From the NCBI GenBank assembly GCA_963748985.1, contig CAVVKQ010000003.1, positions 14,408 through 78,407 of the forward strand: a stretch of DNA of 64,000 nucleotides, in the 5' to 3' direction. The notes under the pieces are model-generated. The model had not been told where the DNA came from. It made no database searches and saw only the letters and a program-made list of their open reading frames with translations. The DNA comes from RPQJ01 sp963748985 (GTDB lineage Bacteria > Pseudomonadota > Gammaproteobacteria > Steroidobacterales > Steroidobacteraceae). The translations under genes were made by a program, and so were the position numbers. Shown in pieces: positions 52,623 through 61,709 of this stretch (its first letter is position 1; every line of letters starts with the position of its first letter).

Positions 52623-53548
52623 GCCGCGATCCTCTCAGCCACGCGCAGCACGGCGCTTCGCGCGCGCGGGTTACGGGCGATCTCCACATCGTCAGGCATG
52701 ACGGCGCCGCCGATGAGCTGCAGGCGCGGCCGGGCGTGCGGCGGCACGTTCGGCAACTCCGCGTAGATCGGATCGCCCTGGGCCTCGCGGCGCATGAAGC
52801 GCTTGACCAGCCTGTCCTCGAGCGAATGGAAGCTGATCACGCACAGTCGGCCGCCCGGCGCGAGCAGGTCGACGGCCTGGGGCAACGCCGCCTCGACTTC
52901 CTCGAGCTCGCGATTCACGTGGATGCGGATCGCCTGAAAGGTGCGCGTCGCCGGATGCTTGCCGGGTTCACGCGTCGGCACTGCGCCGGCCACGATGCCG
53001 GCAAGTTGCCGCGTGGTGCCGATCGGCGTCTCAGCGCGCGCAGCTACGATGGCACGTGCGATGCGCCGCGAGAATTTTTCTTCACCGAGCTTGAACAGCA
53101 CGTCCGCAATCTCCCGCTCGCCCGCGCGCGCCAGCCATTGCGCGGCGTTCAATCCGGACTCGTTATCCATACGCATGTCGAGCGGACCGTCCTGCATGAA
53201 ACTGAAGCCCCGGCCAGCCTCATCGAGCTGCGGCGACGAGACCCCCAGGTCCAGCAGCACGCCTTGCAGCCCCCCCTCCCAACCCGCCGCGCGGACCCGC
53301 TCCTCGAGCCGGCCGAACGACCCCCGAACCAGAGTGAGACGCGGCTCTGCCGCAAATCGCTCACGACCGGCCGCGATGGCTGCCGGATCGCGATCGATGG
53401 CGCAAAGGCGGCCAGCGGGACCGAGCTGCTGGAGAATGGCTGCGGCATGACCGCCGCGGCCGAACGTCGCGTCGCAGTAACGCCCGTCCGCTTTGACGGC
53501 GAGTCCGGCCAGCACTTCGTCGAGAAGTACCGGCGTGTGCGCCACCAC
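52619..53548 (-). CDS. rsmH: 16S rRNA (cytosine-1402-N4)-methyltransferase RsmH (MraW)
   Basis: 309 residues, GTG start at 53548. VAHTPVLLDEVLAGLAV, the SAM-binding CDATFGRGGHAAAIL, GVLLDLGVSSPQLDEAGRGFSF, PLDMRMD and the RTFQAIRIHVNRELEEV and CVISFHSLEDRLVKRFMR segments are all present. It methylates the ribosomal P site. Second gene of the cluster, 9 bases after mraZ. Confidence 0.97.
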   Translation of the reverse strand: MVAHTPVLLDEVLAGLAVKADGRYCDATFGRGGHAAAILQQLGPAGRLCAIDRDPAAIAAGRERFAAEPRLTLVRGSFGRLEERVRAAGWEGGLQGVLLDLGVSSPQLDEAGRGFSFMQDGPLDMRMDNESGLNAAQWLARAGEREIADVLFKLGEEKFSRRIARAIVAARAETPIGTTRQLAGIVAGAVPTREPGKHPATRTFQAIRIHVNRELEEVEAALPQAVDLLAPGGRLCVISFHSLEDRLVKRFMRREAQGDPIYAELPNVPPHARPRLQLIGGAVMPDDVEIARNPRARSAVLRVAERIAA

Positions 53549-53557
53549 CTCGCGCGC

Positions 53558-54013
53558 CTACAGCGACAGCTGCTCGAGTTCGGCGGGCAGTTCGCCCGGC
53601 TCGTCACCCGCTTGCAGCCATTCGTCGCGACGCTCGTTCCAGTGCTGCTCATCCCACAGCTCGAAACGGCTGCCCTGCCCGATCAGCATCGCCTGGCGTG
53701 AAAGGCCTGCGTACTCGCGCAACTTCGGCGGGACCAGCACACGACCGTGCGAATCCAGCTCGAGGTCCGTGGCGTGACCCACCATGAGCCGCTGCAACCG
53801 CCGCGCCTGCGGATTCAGGGTCGGCAGGCGCATCAGCTTGCGCTCGATCTCCTCCCAGTCCGGGAGGGGATAAATCAGCAGGCACTTGTCGGAACGGTCC
53901 ACCGTCGCCACCAGCCGACCTTCGCTGCGCTCGACGAGCGTGTCCCGGTACCGCGCGGGCATGGCCACGCGGCCTTTGACATCGAGGGTGACTTTGTTGG
54001 CTCCACGAAACAT
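53558..54013 (-). CDS. mraZ: Transcriptional regulator MraZ
   Basis: 151 residues with two MraZ/SpoVT-AbrB repeats, MFRGANKVTLDVKGRVAMPA and ATDLELDSHGRVLVPPKLR, each bearing the DxKGRxxxP-type signature. It binds TGGG repeats in its own promoter and represses the cluster. Such boxes are found at 54037-54061. First gene of the 15-gene division/cell-wall cluster. Confidence 0.97.
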   Translation of the reverse strand: MFRGANKVTLDVKGRVAMPARYRDTLVERSEGRLVATVDRSDKCLLIYPLPDWEEIERKLMRLPTLNPQARRLQRLMVGHATDLELDSHGRVLVPPKLREYAGLSRQAMLIGQGSRFELWDEQHWNERRDEWLQAGDEPGELPAELEQLSL

Positions 54014-54036
54014 TTCAGGCGTCTTCCGGGCCGGCA

Positions 54037-54061
54037 GCCCATTTCATCCCACTTTTTCCCA
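54037..54061 (-). promoter_or_regulatory. MraZ operator (three TGGG boxes)
   Basis: On the minus strand, TGGGA-N5-TGGGA-N5-TGGGC, boxes at 54057-54061, 54047-54051 and 54037-54041 with an exact 10-base period. This is the published MraZ binding pattern. It starts at the predicted transcription start and ends 24 bases before the mraZ ATG. Confidence 0.92.
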
Positions 54062-54070
54062 CTCGCCGCC

Positions 54071-54100
54071 ACTATAGGGGCGGGGCGCCGCCAGCGTCAA
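54071..54100 (-). promoter_or_regulatory. Sigma-70 promoter of the division/cell-wall cluster
   Basis: Minus-strand TTGACG (complement of 54095-54100), an 18-base GC-rich spacer, TATAGT (complement of 54071-54076). It leads straight into the MraZ boxes. Upstream sequence 54101-54326 holds A/T-rich patches but nothing else I can name. Confidence 0.85.
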
Positions 54101-54326
54101 CGGTTCGCACCAAAATTTTCCTAGCTCCGACAGTGACTTAGCTTGGAGACGGTCCAGCGCAACGAAACACGATTTTGCTTTGCTAAAACAATCATGTACT
54201 TAGCGAATGTTCCTGAACTGAAGGTCAGGATTGGGTGAGCGTGGGAAATCGCACTCAACGGCATCGCTTTGGTGCGATTCGGGGGCGCCTGCGCGGTTGG
54301 GACGCACCCTACGACGCGCTCTTTTG

Positions 54327-54396
54327 TGGGAGAAAGTGGCTGATTCTCAGGAACACCCAGCCCTCCCGGTGAACGAACCGGTGGGACAAAGTGGGT
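54327..54396 (+). promoter_or_regulatory. Extra MraZ-like boxes in opposite orientation
   Basis: TGGGA-GAAAG-TGGC (54327-54340) and TGGGA-CAAAG-TGGGT (54382-54396) on the plus strand copy the box-spacer pattern of the true operator (TGGGA-AAAAG-TGGGA). They lie 270-340 bases upstream of it, between mraZ and rnpB. They may be remnants of duplication or distal operators. No plus-strand gene follows them. Confidence 0.5.
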
Positions 54397-54431
54397 TGTC
54401 AGGCCCGTGGTGGGCCGACCTGGCGCAAAAG

Positions 54432-54817
<386 letters not shown>

Positions 54818-54825
54818 GGCAAGTA

Positions 54826-54943
54826 TAGGGGATAGTGAGTAGTGACTAGTGATTAGTGATTAGTGAGTATTGACTGGTCGTGACGCCGCAGTCCGACTGA
54901 TCACTAATCACTAATCACTAATCACTACTCACTACTCACTAGT
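54826..54943. repeat. Heptad inverted-repeat element 5 (mixed type)
   Basis: Left arm from TAGGGGATAGTGAGTAGTGA through TAGTGATTAGTGATTAGTGAG (54826-54870). Right arm is the complement, CCGACTGATCACTAATCACT through CACTACTCACTAGTCC (54893-54943). It starts with one TAGGGGA step and continues with TAGTGAT steps, so it links the two heptad types. It lies between rsmI and rnpB and contains the rsmI stop codon. Confidence 0.9.
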
Positions 54944-55840
54944 CCTCGCCCCCGCCCCTTGCTGCAGCGCGAGCGCGCGGTCGTAGAGATCCTTGCGACT
55001 GCGGCCGGTGAGCTGCGCGGCGATACGCGCGGCCTGCGACACCGGCAATTCCTGCAACAGCACTTTCAGAGTGCTTGCCGCCGCCAGCTCATCCGCATCG
55101 TCGTCGTCGCTCAAGGGCGCCCCCGCTACGACGAGCACGATTTCGCCCCGCGTCATGTTGGAATCCGACGCGCACTGTCGGGCCAGCGCGTCCAGCGTGC
55201 CGCGATAAACGTGTTCGAACCGCTTGGTGATTTCACGTGCCACGGCCGCTTCGCGCTCCGCGCCAAACACCGTCGCCAGGTCCTGCAGCGTAGCCTCGAG
55301 CCGGTGCGGCGCCTCGTAAAACACGAGCGTGCGTGTTTCGCGCGCCAGGGTCCCGAGCACCGCACGCCGCGCCGCGGCTTTGGCGGGCAGGAATCCTTCG
55401 AACACGAAACGATCGGTAGCGAGACCCGCGATCGACAGCGCCGCAATTACTGCGCAAGGGCCAGGGAGCGAGACGACTTCGACGCCCGCACGCCCAGCCG
55501 CGGCCACCAGCAGCGACCCTGGATCGCTCATCAGGGGCGTGCCCGCGTCGGTGACCAACGCGATGCGTGCACCGGCCTGCAGGCGCGACACCAGCGCCGG
55601 AACACGTTCGCGTTCGTTGTGCTCGTGCAGTGATTCGATCGAACTGGCAGGTCGCGCGATACCGCAGGCTTCCAGCAACGTGCGCGTATGCCGGGTGTCC
55701 TCGGCGAGCAACAGGTCGGCGTCGCGCAGGCAGGCGGCGGCGCGCGGACTCAGGTCCTGGAGGTTGCCGATGGGAGTCGCGACGACGAACAGTGCGCCGG
55801 CCGGCTTCCGCCCCGTAGAATCCGTCGCAATATCGGTCAC
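54932..55840 (-). CDS. rsmI: 16S rRNA (cytidine-1402-2'-O)-methyltransferase RsmI
   Basis: 302 residues from GTG at 55840, which has GGGAGG six bases upstream; an ATG at 55864 is possible. ALFVVATPIGNLQDLSPRA, LLAEDTRHTRTLLE, ALVTDAGTPLMSDPGSLLV, SLPGPCAVIAALSIAGL and the FYEAPHRLEATLQDL segment identify this tetrapyrrole-methylase-fold enzyme, which acts at the same nucleotide as RsmH. The last residues Thr-Ser-Glu and the TAG stop are encoded by heptad-repeat bases. Divergent from lpoA. Confidence 0.94.
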   Translation of the reverse strand: MTDIATDSTGRKPAGALFVVATPIGNLQDLSPRAAACLRDADLLLAEDTRHTRTLLEACGIARPASSIESLHEHNERERVPALVSRLQAGARIALVTDAGTPLMSDPGSLLVAAAGRAGVEVVSLPGPCAVIAALSIAGLATDRFVFEGFLPAKAAARRAVLGTLARETRTLVFYEAPHRLEATLQDLATVFGAEREAAVAREITKRFEHVYRGTLDALARQCASDSNMTRGEIVLVVAGAPLSDDDDADELAAASTLKVLLQELPVSQAARIAAQLTGRSRKDLYDRALALQQGAGARTSE

Positions 55841-55862
55841 GCGCGCCTCCCAAGGATTTCGC

Positions 55863-57812
55863 ATGCTGCACGTATCGCCTCGAAGCGGGCAAGCTCGCCG
55901 CACGGGCCGCTGGGCCGGCTGGATCGCGTCGTCGATGATCCTGTGCGCTTGCATCGCACCGATCGCACACGCCCAGCAGTCCGCGCCGACCCTGGCGCAG
56001 GCGGACGCACTCGCACGCGACGGCAAGCACCTGGAGGCCGCCGGCCGTTACGAGCAACTCGCACGCCGCGGCTTCATGAACTGGGACGCCGCCACGGCGC
56101 TGCTTGCCGCGCGCGAGTACGTCATCGGCGGCGACGTGAAGGACGCTCAGCGCCTGCTCGACAAAGCCCGCAGTCGCGTCAAGAGCGACGACGAACGCGC
56201 ATTGCTGGCCGAGGTCGCTGCACGTATCGCGCTCGCCCGTGGCGATGCAGCCCTTGCGCTTGGGATTCTGCGAACGTTGCCGCAACCCTGGCCGACGGAA
56301 TCGGCGCCGGAACTGCTCGCGTTGCGCGGGCATGCCGAGTTCGCGACGGGCGATGCGCTCGGTGGCGTGCGCACGTTCGAAGAACGTGCTGCGCTGCTCG
56401 CTTCGCCGGCAGCACGGGCCGGCAACGACCGCCTCCTGTTTGACTACCTGCTGCAACGTCCGCCAGGCCCCGTCACTGCTGCCGGGGTGTCGGAACGCGA
56501 GCGCGGCTGGCTCGAGTTGCCGGCGATCGTGACGACAGGCGCCAATGATGCGGCACAGGCAGCGACCGTTGCTGCGTGGATGGCACAGCATCCCGGACAC
56601 CCGGGCACGGCTTTCCTGCCTGATGCGGGCCAGGCTCTTGCTCAACCGGGCTTCGCGACCATCGCTGGCGGACCGTCGACGAGCATCGCCCTGCTGTTGC
56701 CGCTTTCCGGCAAGCAGCAGTCGGCCGGCAGCGCGGTGCGCGATGGGTTCGCAGCGGCATGGTTCGCCTCGTCGTCCGCCGACACGCGGCCGCGCATCGA
56801 GATATACGACACTGCGGCGCCCGGCGCAGCCGCTGCGTACCAGCGTGCGATCGCCGACGGCGCCCGGATGGTCGTCGGGCCGCTGACCAAGGAGGAGATC
56901 ACGGCGGTCATTGCCTCGCAGCCGGCGGGACTGCCCGTCCCGACGCTCGCGCTGAATTCCGCTGGTACGGCGCCGGGAATGGCCGCGCCGGCCTTCCTGT
57001 ATCAGTTCGCGATCGATCCCGAGCAGGAAGCGCGCGCCGTGGCGCGACGGCTCGCGGCTGATGGCTGGGTGCGTGGCGTCGCGCTGTTCCCGGACAACGC
57101 GTGGGGCCAGCGCGTGCACGACGCCTTCGTGCAGGAATTGGAGGCAGCCGGCAGCGTCACGCTGATGTCGTCGCAGTATTACGCCGCGGGCGCCAGGGAT
57201 TTTTCCGGGCCATTGCGGGCGGTGCTCGGCCGTTACGGCGGTGCGGGCGATCGCAGCTCAAATCCGAACCAACCGCTGCCACCGCGCAATGCGGAGAGCG
57301 AACAGGCATCGGGTCCCCAGTTCGCATTCGTCGCGGCGACGCCGCAGGCGGCGCGAGCCATCCGGCCGCAACTCCGGTTCCAGATGACTTATGACCTGCC
57401 GCTCTATTCGACCTCCGACGCCTGGGATCCCAGCGTGCGCGCGGCTTCCGACATGGACGGCCTGGTGTTTCCAGAAATGCCGTGGCTGCTGTACGGCGGC
57501 CAGGGCGCACCTGAACTCTGGGATGCCATGCAGGAGGACTGGGCGGCGCGAGCGCGGGGTCGGCTGCGGCTCTTCGCATTCGGTTACGACGCATTCCGCC
57601 TCGCGCAGCAACTCGGCAGTTCCGGCGGCGCTGCGGCGGGTGTCGACGGACTGACCGGCATGCTCGAACTCGATCGCACGAGCGGTCGCGTACAGCGCAG
57701 CCTGCAGTTTGCCCGTATCGAGTCCGGCAAGCCGCAGGCTGCGGTGTCGACGGCTGCGGTCTTTCGCGACACTCCCGCGGAAAATTCGGCGAGCACGCCG
57801 CCGCCGCAATAG
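55863..57812 (+). CDS. lpoA: Penicillin-binding protein activator LpoA (LppC family)
   Basis: 649 residues. An N-terminal export signal with Cys in SSMILCACIAPIAHA is only a weak lipobox. TPR-like helical repeats (about 40-260) are followed by a periplasmic-binding-protein-like domain: SIALLLPLSGKQQSAGSAVR, MVVGPLTKEEI, PTLALNSAGTAP and FLYQFAIDPEQEARAVA. Gammaproteobacterial LpoA activates PBP1A from the outer membrane. It is usually the first gene after rsmI and before yraN, as here. Confidence 0.9.
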   Translation: MLHVSPRSGQARRTGRWAGWIASSMILCACIAPIAHAQQSAPTLAQADALARDGKHLEAAGRYEQLARRGFMNWDAATALLAAREYVIGGDVKDAQRLLDKARSRVKSDDERALLAEVAARIALARGDAALALGILRTLPQPWPTESAPELLALRGHAEFATGDALGGVRTFEERAALLASPAARAGNDRLLFDYLLQRPPGPVTAAGVSERERGWLELPAIVTTGANDAAQAATVAAWMAQHPGHPGTAFLPDAGQALAQPGFATIAGGPSTSIALLLPLSGKQQSAGSAVRDGFAAAWFASSSADTRPRIEIYDTAAPGAAAAYQRAIADGARMVVGPLTKEEITAVIASQPAGLPVPTLALNSAGTAPGMAAPAFLYQFAIDPEQEARAVARRLAADGWVRGVALFPDNAWGQRVHDAFVQELEAAGSVTLMSSQYYAAGARDFSGPLRAVLGRYGGAGDRSSNPNQPLPPRNAESEQASGPQFAFVAATPQAARAIRPQLRFQMTYDLPLYSTSDAWDPSVRAASDMDGLVFPEMPWLLYGGQGAPELWDAMQEDWAARARGRLRLFAFGYDAFRLAQQLGSSGGAAAGVDGLTGMLELDRTSGRVQRSLQFARIESGKPQAAVSTAAVFRDTPAENSASTPPPQ

Positions 57813-57860
57813 GCGAGAACGGGCAACCAGCCGTCAAGTCGACGGTATCAGGGGTGCCCT

Positions 57861-58271
57861 GTGGCTCGATCGCCCGACTCGACGCCGACCGCAACGACGA
57901 CTACCGAGATCGGCCGGGCCGCCGAGTCAAGCGCGCTGCGGCATCTCGAGACTGCGGGCCTCGTGCTGCTCACGCGCAACTATCGGTGCCGCACGGGCGA
58001 GATCGACCTGGTCATGCTCGACCCGGAGGCGCAGGTGCTGGTGCTCGTCGAGGTGCGGTCGCGCTCGCGCCGTGATTACGGTCAGGCCGCGGCGACCATC
58101 GGCTTCGCCAAGCAGCGTCGCTGCTCGCTCGCCGCCCGTCATCTGCTGCTGACGCGGCGCGAACTGCGGCGCCTCCGCGCACGTTTCGACGTGGTCGCGA
58201 TCGATCCGTCGCCGGAGCCGGGCGGCGCCCCGCTCGTCACGTGGATTCGCAATGCGTTCGTGCTTTGCTAG
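57861..58271 (+). CDS. yraN: YraN / UPF0102 endonuclease-fold protein
   Basis: 136 residues, GTG start. The Holliday-junction-resolvase-like nuclease fold is seen as RAAESSALRHLETAGLVLL, NYRCRTGEIDLVMLD and VLVEVRSRS (E-x8-D-x-Q/E-x-K-like motif), with a C-terminal RFDVVAIDP. The function in cells is not established. 48 bases after lpoA; convergent with the DUF3604 gene. Confidence 0.92.
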   Translation: MARSPDSTPTATTTTEIGRAAESSALRHLETAGLVLLTRNYRCRTGEIDLVMLDPEAQVLVLVEVRSRSRRDYGQAAATIGFAKQRRCSLAARHLLLTRRELRRLRARFDVVAIDPSPEPGGAPLVTWIRNAFVLC

Positions 58272-58340
58272 CCGTGCCTCTCAACAGGAACTGGCACACG
58301 AGTTCGCACAGCAGGCGTCTGATCACTCCGATTTACCGAC

Positions 58341-60344
58341 TCAAGTCGGTGAGTACCAGATCGGTGACGTCCACGCGCGTTCCTGCTGCTTCATCGGGAC
58401 GTCGTCGCTCATCTTCACGCCGAAACGCACCTGGTCGTACGCCGTCCACCGGGGGGTCGGAATCTCGATGACACGGACGTAATAGAAGGCGCGCTGTCTC
58501 GGCTGGAAGTCCGGGTCCTTCCAGACAGCCGCCAGTTCGGCGGTGCCGATCGAGTTTGTGAACGTGGCCCGGGTGACATCGACAGTGTCACCCACAGGTG
58601 GCAACTTGCCGTCCTTGCCGGGTTGGCGGTTGCCGGCCCACACGACGTCGTACACCTTTTCCTGTGCCGTGCCCGAGGCGTCGAGCCAGCCCTTGACGAC
58701 CTGGATACGGTCGAGGTTCGCGCCCTGCGGGTCCTTGAGGGCTGCAACGAGGAAAGTGGGCGCCTTGCCGGCTGCTGCGGGCTTCAGATCACCACCCATC
58801 GGCACGCCCTTGGCGTAGCCGGCTTCGGCGAGATAGCGCGACTGCGCGTCTGCGGGCGTGAAGTCGTACCCGCCGAAGAAGCGCACCGTCATGCGACTGC
58901 CGGACGTGCCGTAGGTCTCGCGCCGCATCATTGCATCGAAGATCGCTTCGCGCGTGTTCTCTTTAGCCCACACGGCCGCGTAGCCGGCTGCGAGGTACTG
59001 CCAGGTATAACGCGCCTCGCCGCCACTGCCCTCGCCGGTTGCGGAACGTTGCTGCCAGCGGTCCGCGCTCGGTTCCTGCCCCGGGAACTTGCCGAAGAAG
59101 TTGTCCTCCTCGACGAAGGGCAGTGCGTTGTGCGCGTCGGAACTGCCGATGATGCCGGACTTGAACGGATTGACACCCAGCTTCGCCTCGTGTTCCAGGC
59201 CGCGCATGAAGCCTGCACGCACGTAGCTCGTGGGCATCATCGCCGGGGTCAGGCGTGAACCGGCGAGTGTCAGGTTGCCCAGTTCCCATCCCGCGATGCC
59301 GTACTCGAGGAACTCGTCGTTCGGGGACAGCTTCGGGTGGCTCTCGGAGGCACCCTTCATCTGCACGATTTCCTGCACCGGTTCCCAGCGCTGCCGGCGC
59401 TCGGCGTACTCCTTCGACAGCGGCGCGCCGCCGAACGTCTGCGCGGCGTACATGCGGCCGTTCGACAGGTTGCCGTTGTGCGGAATCGCGAGCACACGGC
59501 CTCCGGTGCGCTGTTCGTACGTGGCCATCCACTCCCAGAGCTGCTCAGGATCCTCGCTCTGCCACGAACTGAACGGGAATACCTGTCCTGCGCGGTCCGC
59601 GCCGTCGCGCAGCAGCACGTTGCGATGCAGGTTGTCGCCGCCCGGCGTCGGCGTCCACTCGAAGCCAATGAACGTGGTGAACTTCCCAGGCTCGTTGTAC
59701 TTGTCCGCTGTAGCGGCCGCGCGCTGCCACACCGACATCATGAGCGGGCCCGCTACCTTCGGGTCGGTGAGCACCGATGGCAGCGTGTTGCTGGCCTGCG
59801 CGCCGATCAGTTCTGTCACCGCCGAGGCCGCCGTAGCGCCGCCCGCCTTGATCATTCGACTCCAGCGCTGGAGGGTGCTGTCGCCCATCAGCACCGGGTT
59901 GCCGTTGTAAACCTCGGTGATGAGTCCGAGCCCCTCGCTGTGGTCGCTGAGCACGACGAAGTCGAGGGGACGCGGTAGACGGGCCGGCAGGCCGGTCGAC
60001 GAGATCACGTCTTCGCCGCGTGAAATGCGGTAGGTCTCCTCGGGCGTAAAGCGGGTGCCGGTGGTGAAGGCATCGCCGGAGTTGGCGCTGTGCAGGTGGG
60101 TGTCGCCCCACAGCACACGCGTCGGGAAACTGCGGCCGGCGTATGGCGAATAGGCTTTGGCCGCCGCGGATGGGGTGCCGGTCGGCAGCGGCATCGCGTC
60201 CTCGTAGGTATCGTCGACTACGCCGCGGACCGCCGCGGCCGGTGGCTGGACGGGCTGGGCGCCGGCCACCTGGACACCTGCCAGGATGGCGCCGACGAGA
60301 GTCCGTATAGCAGCGTTGGCGATCGATCGAACTTCGAGCTTCAT
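58341..60344 (-). CDS. DUF3604 domain protein (PHP-like metal-dependent hydrolase fold), secreted
   Basis: 667 residues. A signal-like N-terminus (about 1-30) ends in GVQVAGA. DUF3604 features are VLWGDTHLHSANSGDAF, VLSDHSEGLG, ETWG-like VIGFEWTPTPGGDNLHRNVL, IPHNGNLSNGRM and SGIIGSSDAHNALPF: a series of His/Asp metal ligands as in PHP phosphoesterases. The reaction is unknown; homologues are often near sulfatases and aromatic or steroid genes. The start at 60344 was chosen as the first residue of the signal region. An 81-base gap separates it from DUF2860, upstream on the same strand. Confidence 0.85.
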   Translation of the reverse strand: MKLEVRSIANAAIRTLVGAILAGVQVAGAQPVQPPAAAVRGVVDDTYEDAMPLPTGTPSAAAKAYSPYAGRSFPTRVLWGDTHLHSANSGDAFTTGTRFTPEETYRISRGEDVISSTGLPARLPRPLDFVVLSDHSEGLGLITEVYNGNPVLMGDSTLQRWSRMIKAGGATAASAVTELIGAQASNTLPSVLTDPKVAGPLMMSVWQRAAATADKYNEPGKFTTFIGFEWTPTPGGDNLHRNVLLRDGADRAGQVFPFSSWQSEDPEQLWEWMATYEQRTGGRVLAIPHNGNLSNGRMYAAQTFGGAPLSKEYAERRQRWEPVQEIVQMKGASESHPKLSPNDEFLEYGIAGWELGNLTLAGSRLTPAMMPTSYVRAGFMRGLEHEAKLGVNPFKSGIIGSSDAHNALPFVEEDNFFGKFPGQEPSADRWQQRSATGEGSGGEARYTWQYLAAGYAAVWAKENTREAIFDAMMRRETYGTSGSRMTVRFFGGYDFTPADAQSRYLAEAGYAKGVPMGGDLKPAAAGKAPTFLVAALKDPQGANLDRIQVVKGWLDASGTAQEKVYDVVWAGNRQPGKDGKLPPVGDTVDVTRATFTNSIGTAELAAVWKDPDFQPRQRAFYYVRVIEIPTPRWTAYDQVRFGVKMSDDVPMKQQERAWTSPIWYSPT

Positions 60345-60425
60345 TCTCACACCCTTGTCGCCCGCGGGCGGCAACCGCCGCCGCGCCGTCGCGAGTTGAT
60401 CAACAAGACTCAGACGTGGCGCCGG

Positions 60426-61466
60426 TCAACGGGCGCCGAAGCGGTACATCACGCCGGCGTTGATCATGAAGATCTCGTTGTCGTGGAATGCGACGTCCGA
60501 GTTGCCCTCACCCCACAGCACGCTGCCGACCGCCTGCCAGCGACCGCTCTCGAAGGGCAGCCGATAAAACAGCGTCGTATCCACGATCACGCCATCGGAG
60601 TCAGTGCGGGTGCCGAAGATCGGGTTGCGGGCGTCAAAACTGCTGCTGCCATAAGCGACGTTGCTGGCCACCGTGTAGCCCTGACCAAGGAACACGTAGC
60701 TCAACTGCAGACGGTAACCGTCGCCGCTGATGGCCTCGCCGTCGCGGTCGTCGATCGTGTAGCGGAGCATGGGACGCACGATGTGCCGATTACCCTCGCC
60801 CAGCAGGTACCGGTAGGACGCGTCGAAGTGGTACTGGTCGCCGTCGCGCCGCAGCAGGTCCTGGCAGGTCGCATCGCAGGCCACGCTCGTGACGCCCTCG
60901 CCGCTGCGCTCGGTGTCGATCGAGATGTCCCGGTACGAGAACGTGAGCTCGAACGCGGTACCGAGCACGCGGTCCCACTGCAGGCGCAGGCCGGTCGAGT
61001 CGCGGTCGGTCTCATCGCGCTGCACGCCTTCGGCGTACGGGTCCTCCCAGACCTGCGTGGGAATGCCGCTGAACAGGAGACCGCCCTGCAGCGTGCCGGC
61101 TGAGCCCAGGTTCTTGCGGGCGCCAAGCTGCGTCACACCGTCAAGCGTGACGGCGTCCTCGATCGAGGTACCGAAGAAAGCCTGCCAGCCGTTAGCAAAG
61201 GTGTAGTTGATTTCTCCGGTGACGACAGGGTGGAACGTGTCGTCGCTGCTCGGTCGCTGCGCCACCGAGCTGATGACCGGCTGGCCGATGTCGATGAGGT
61301 TGTTGCCGGCGACGGTATTGCTTTTGAGGTCAGCGTAGCCACCGCCTACCACCACGAAGCCGCGCCATCCCGGCGTCGTCGGGATGGGTTCGATGGCCAA
61401 GGACGCCGGCGCCACGGCAACAGCAAACAGTGCGAGCAAGAACTGGTGTCGGTGGGTGGTATTCAT
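60426..61466 (-). CDS. DUF2860-like outer-membrane barrel protein
   Basis: 346 residues. Signal peptide 1-24, then GWRGFVVVGGGYADLKSN and repeated alternating beta-strand sequence (FELTFSYRDISID, HFDASYRYLLGEGNRHIVRP, LQLSYVFLGQGYT, YGSSSFDARNPIFG), ending FMINAGVMYRFGAR with an aromatic-rich last strand. The pattern fits DUF2860 barrels. Role unknown; the neighbourhood suggests uptake or export of a lipid-like compound. Confidence 0.72.
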   Translation of the reverse strand: MNTTHRHQFLLALFAVAVAPASLAIEPIPTTPGWRGFVVVGGGYADLKSNTVAGNNLIDIGQPVISSVAQRPSSDDTFHPVVTGEINYTFANGWQAFFGTSIEDAVTLDGVTQLGARKNLGSAGTLQGGLLFSGIPTQVWEDPYAEGVQRDETDRDSTGLRLQWDRVLGTAFELTFSYRDISIDTERSGEGVTSVACDATCQDLLRRDGDQYHFDASYRYLLGEGNRHIVRPMLRYTIDDRDGEAISGDGYRLQLSYVFLGQGYTVASNVAYGSSSFDARNPIFGTRTDSDGVIVDTTLFYRLPFESGRWQAVGSVLWGEGNSDVAFHDNEIFMINAGVMYRFGAR

Positions 61467-61513
61467 GCGAGTCCTGTCATGCGGTCGAGTTGATTAACCA
61501 GGAAACAGCAGCG

Positions 61514-61696
61514 TCATCGTGGTCCTGACTCCGAAGCCATCGGCGCCTTGGGCCAGAAGCAGGTGCTCTGGAGCGTGTCGCCGGTCCCGGTCTGCGTTCC
61601 GGCACCCGGGAAGATGTCGGCCTGCCGCACGAGCGGCAGGATGGTGCGCGAGATCATGCCCCATTCATCGTTCAGGCTGATTGGACGGTGACCTTC
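61514..61696 (-). pseudogene. Fragment of a neuromedin-U-like/'transporter' outer-membrane protein
   Basis: A 60-codon open stretch on the minus strand reads ISLNDEWGMISRTILPLVRQ, then ADIFPGAGTQTGTGDTLQST and CFWPKAP. This matches the middle of the family in which SLNxDWNLISRTILPVIYQ and GLGDTVQSxFFSPKAP occur in about 280-residue proteins. No start, no N-terminal part and an early stop, so a gene remnant. The remaining gap to DUF2860 (61467-61513) has nothing notable except a shared 13-mer at 61486-61498. Confidence 0.65.
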
Positions 61697-61709
61697 CTAG
61701 GGCGCCCGG

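Noticed and set aside
58335..58350. ACCGACT-CA-AGTCGGT as a terminator between yraN and the DUF3604 gene
   Set aside because: The loop would be two bases and there is no T-run; it overlaps the DUF3604 stop codon.
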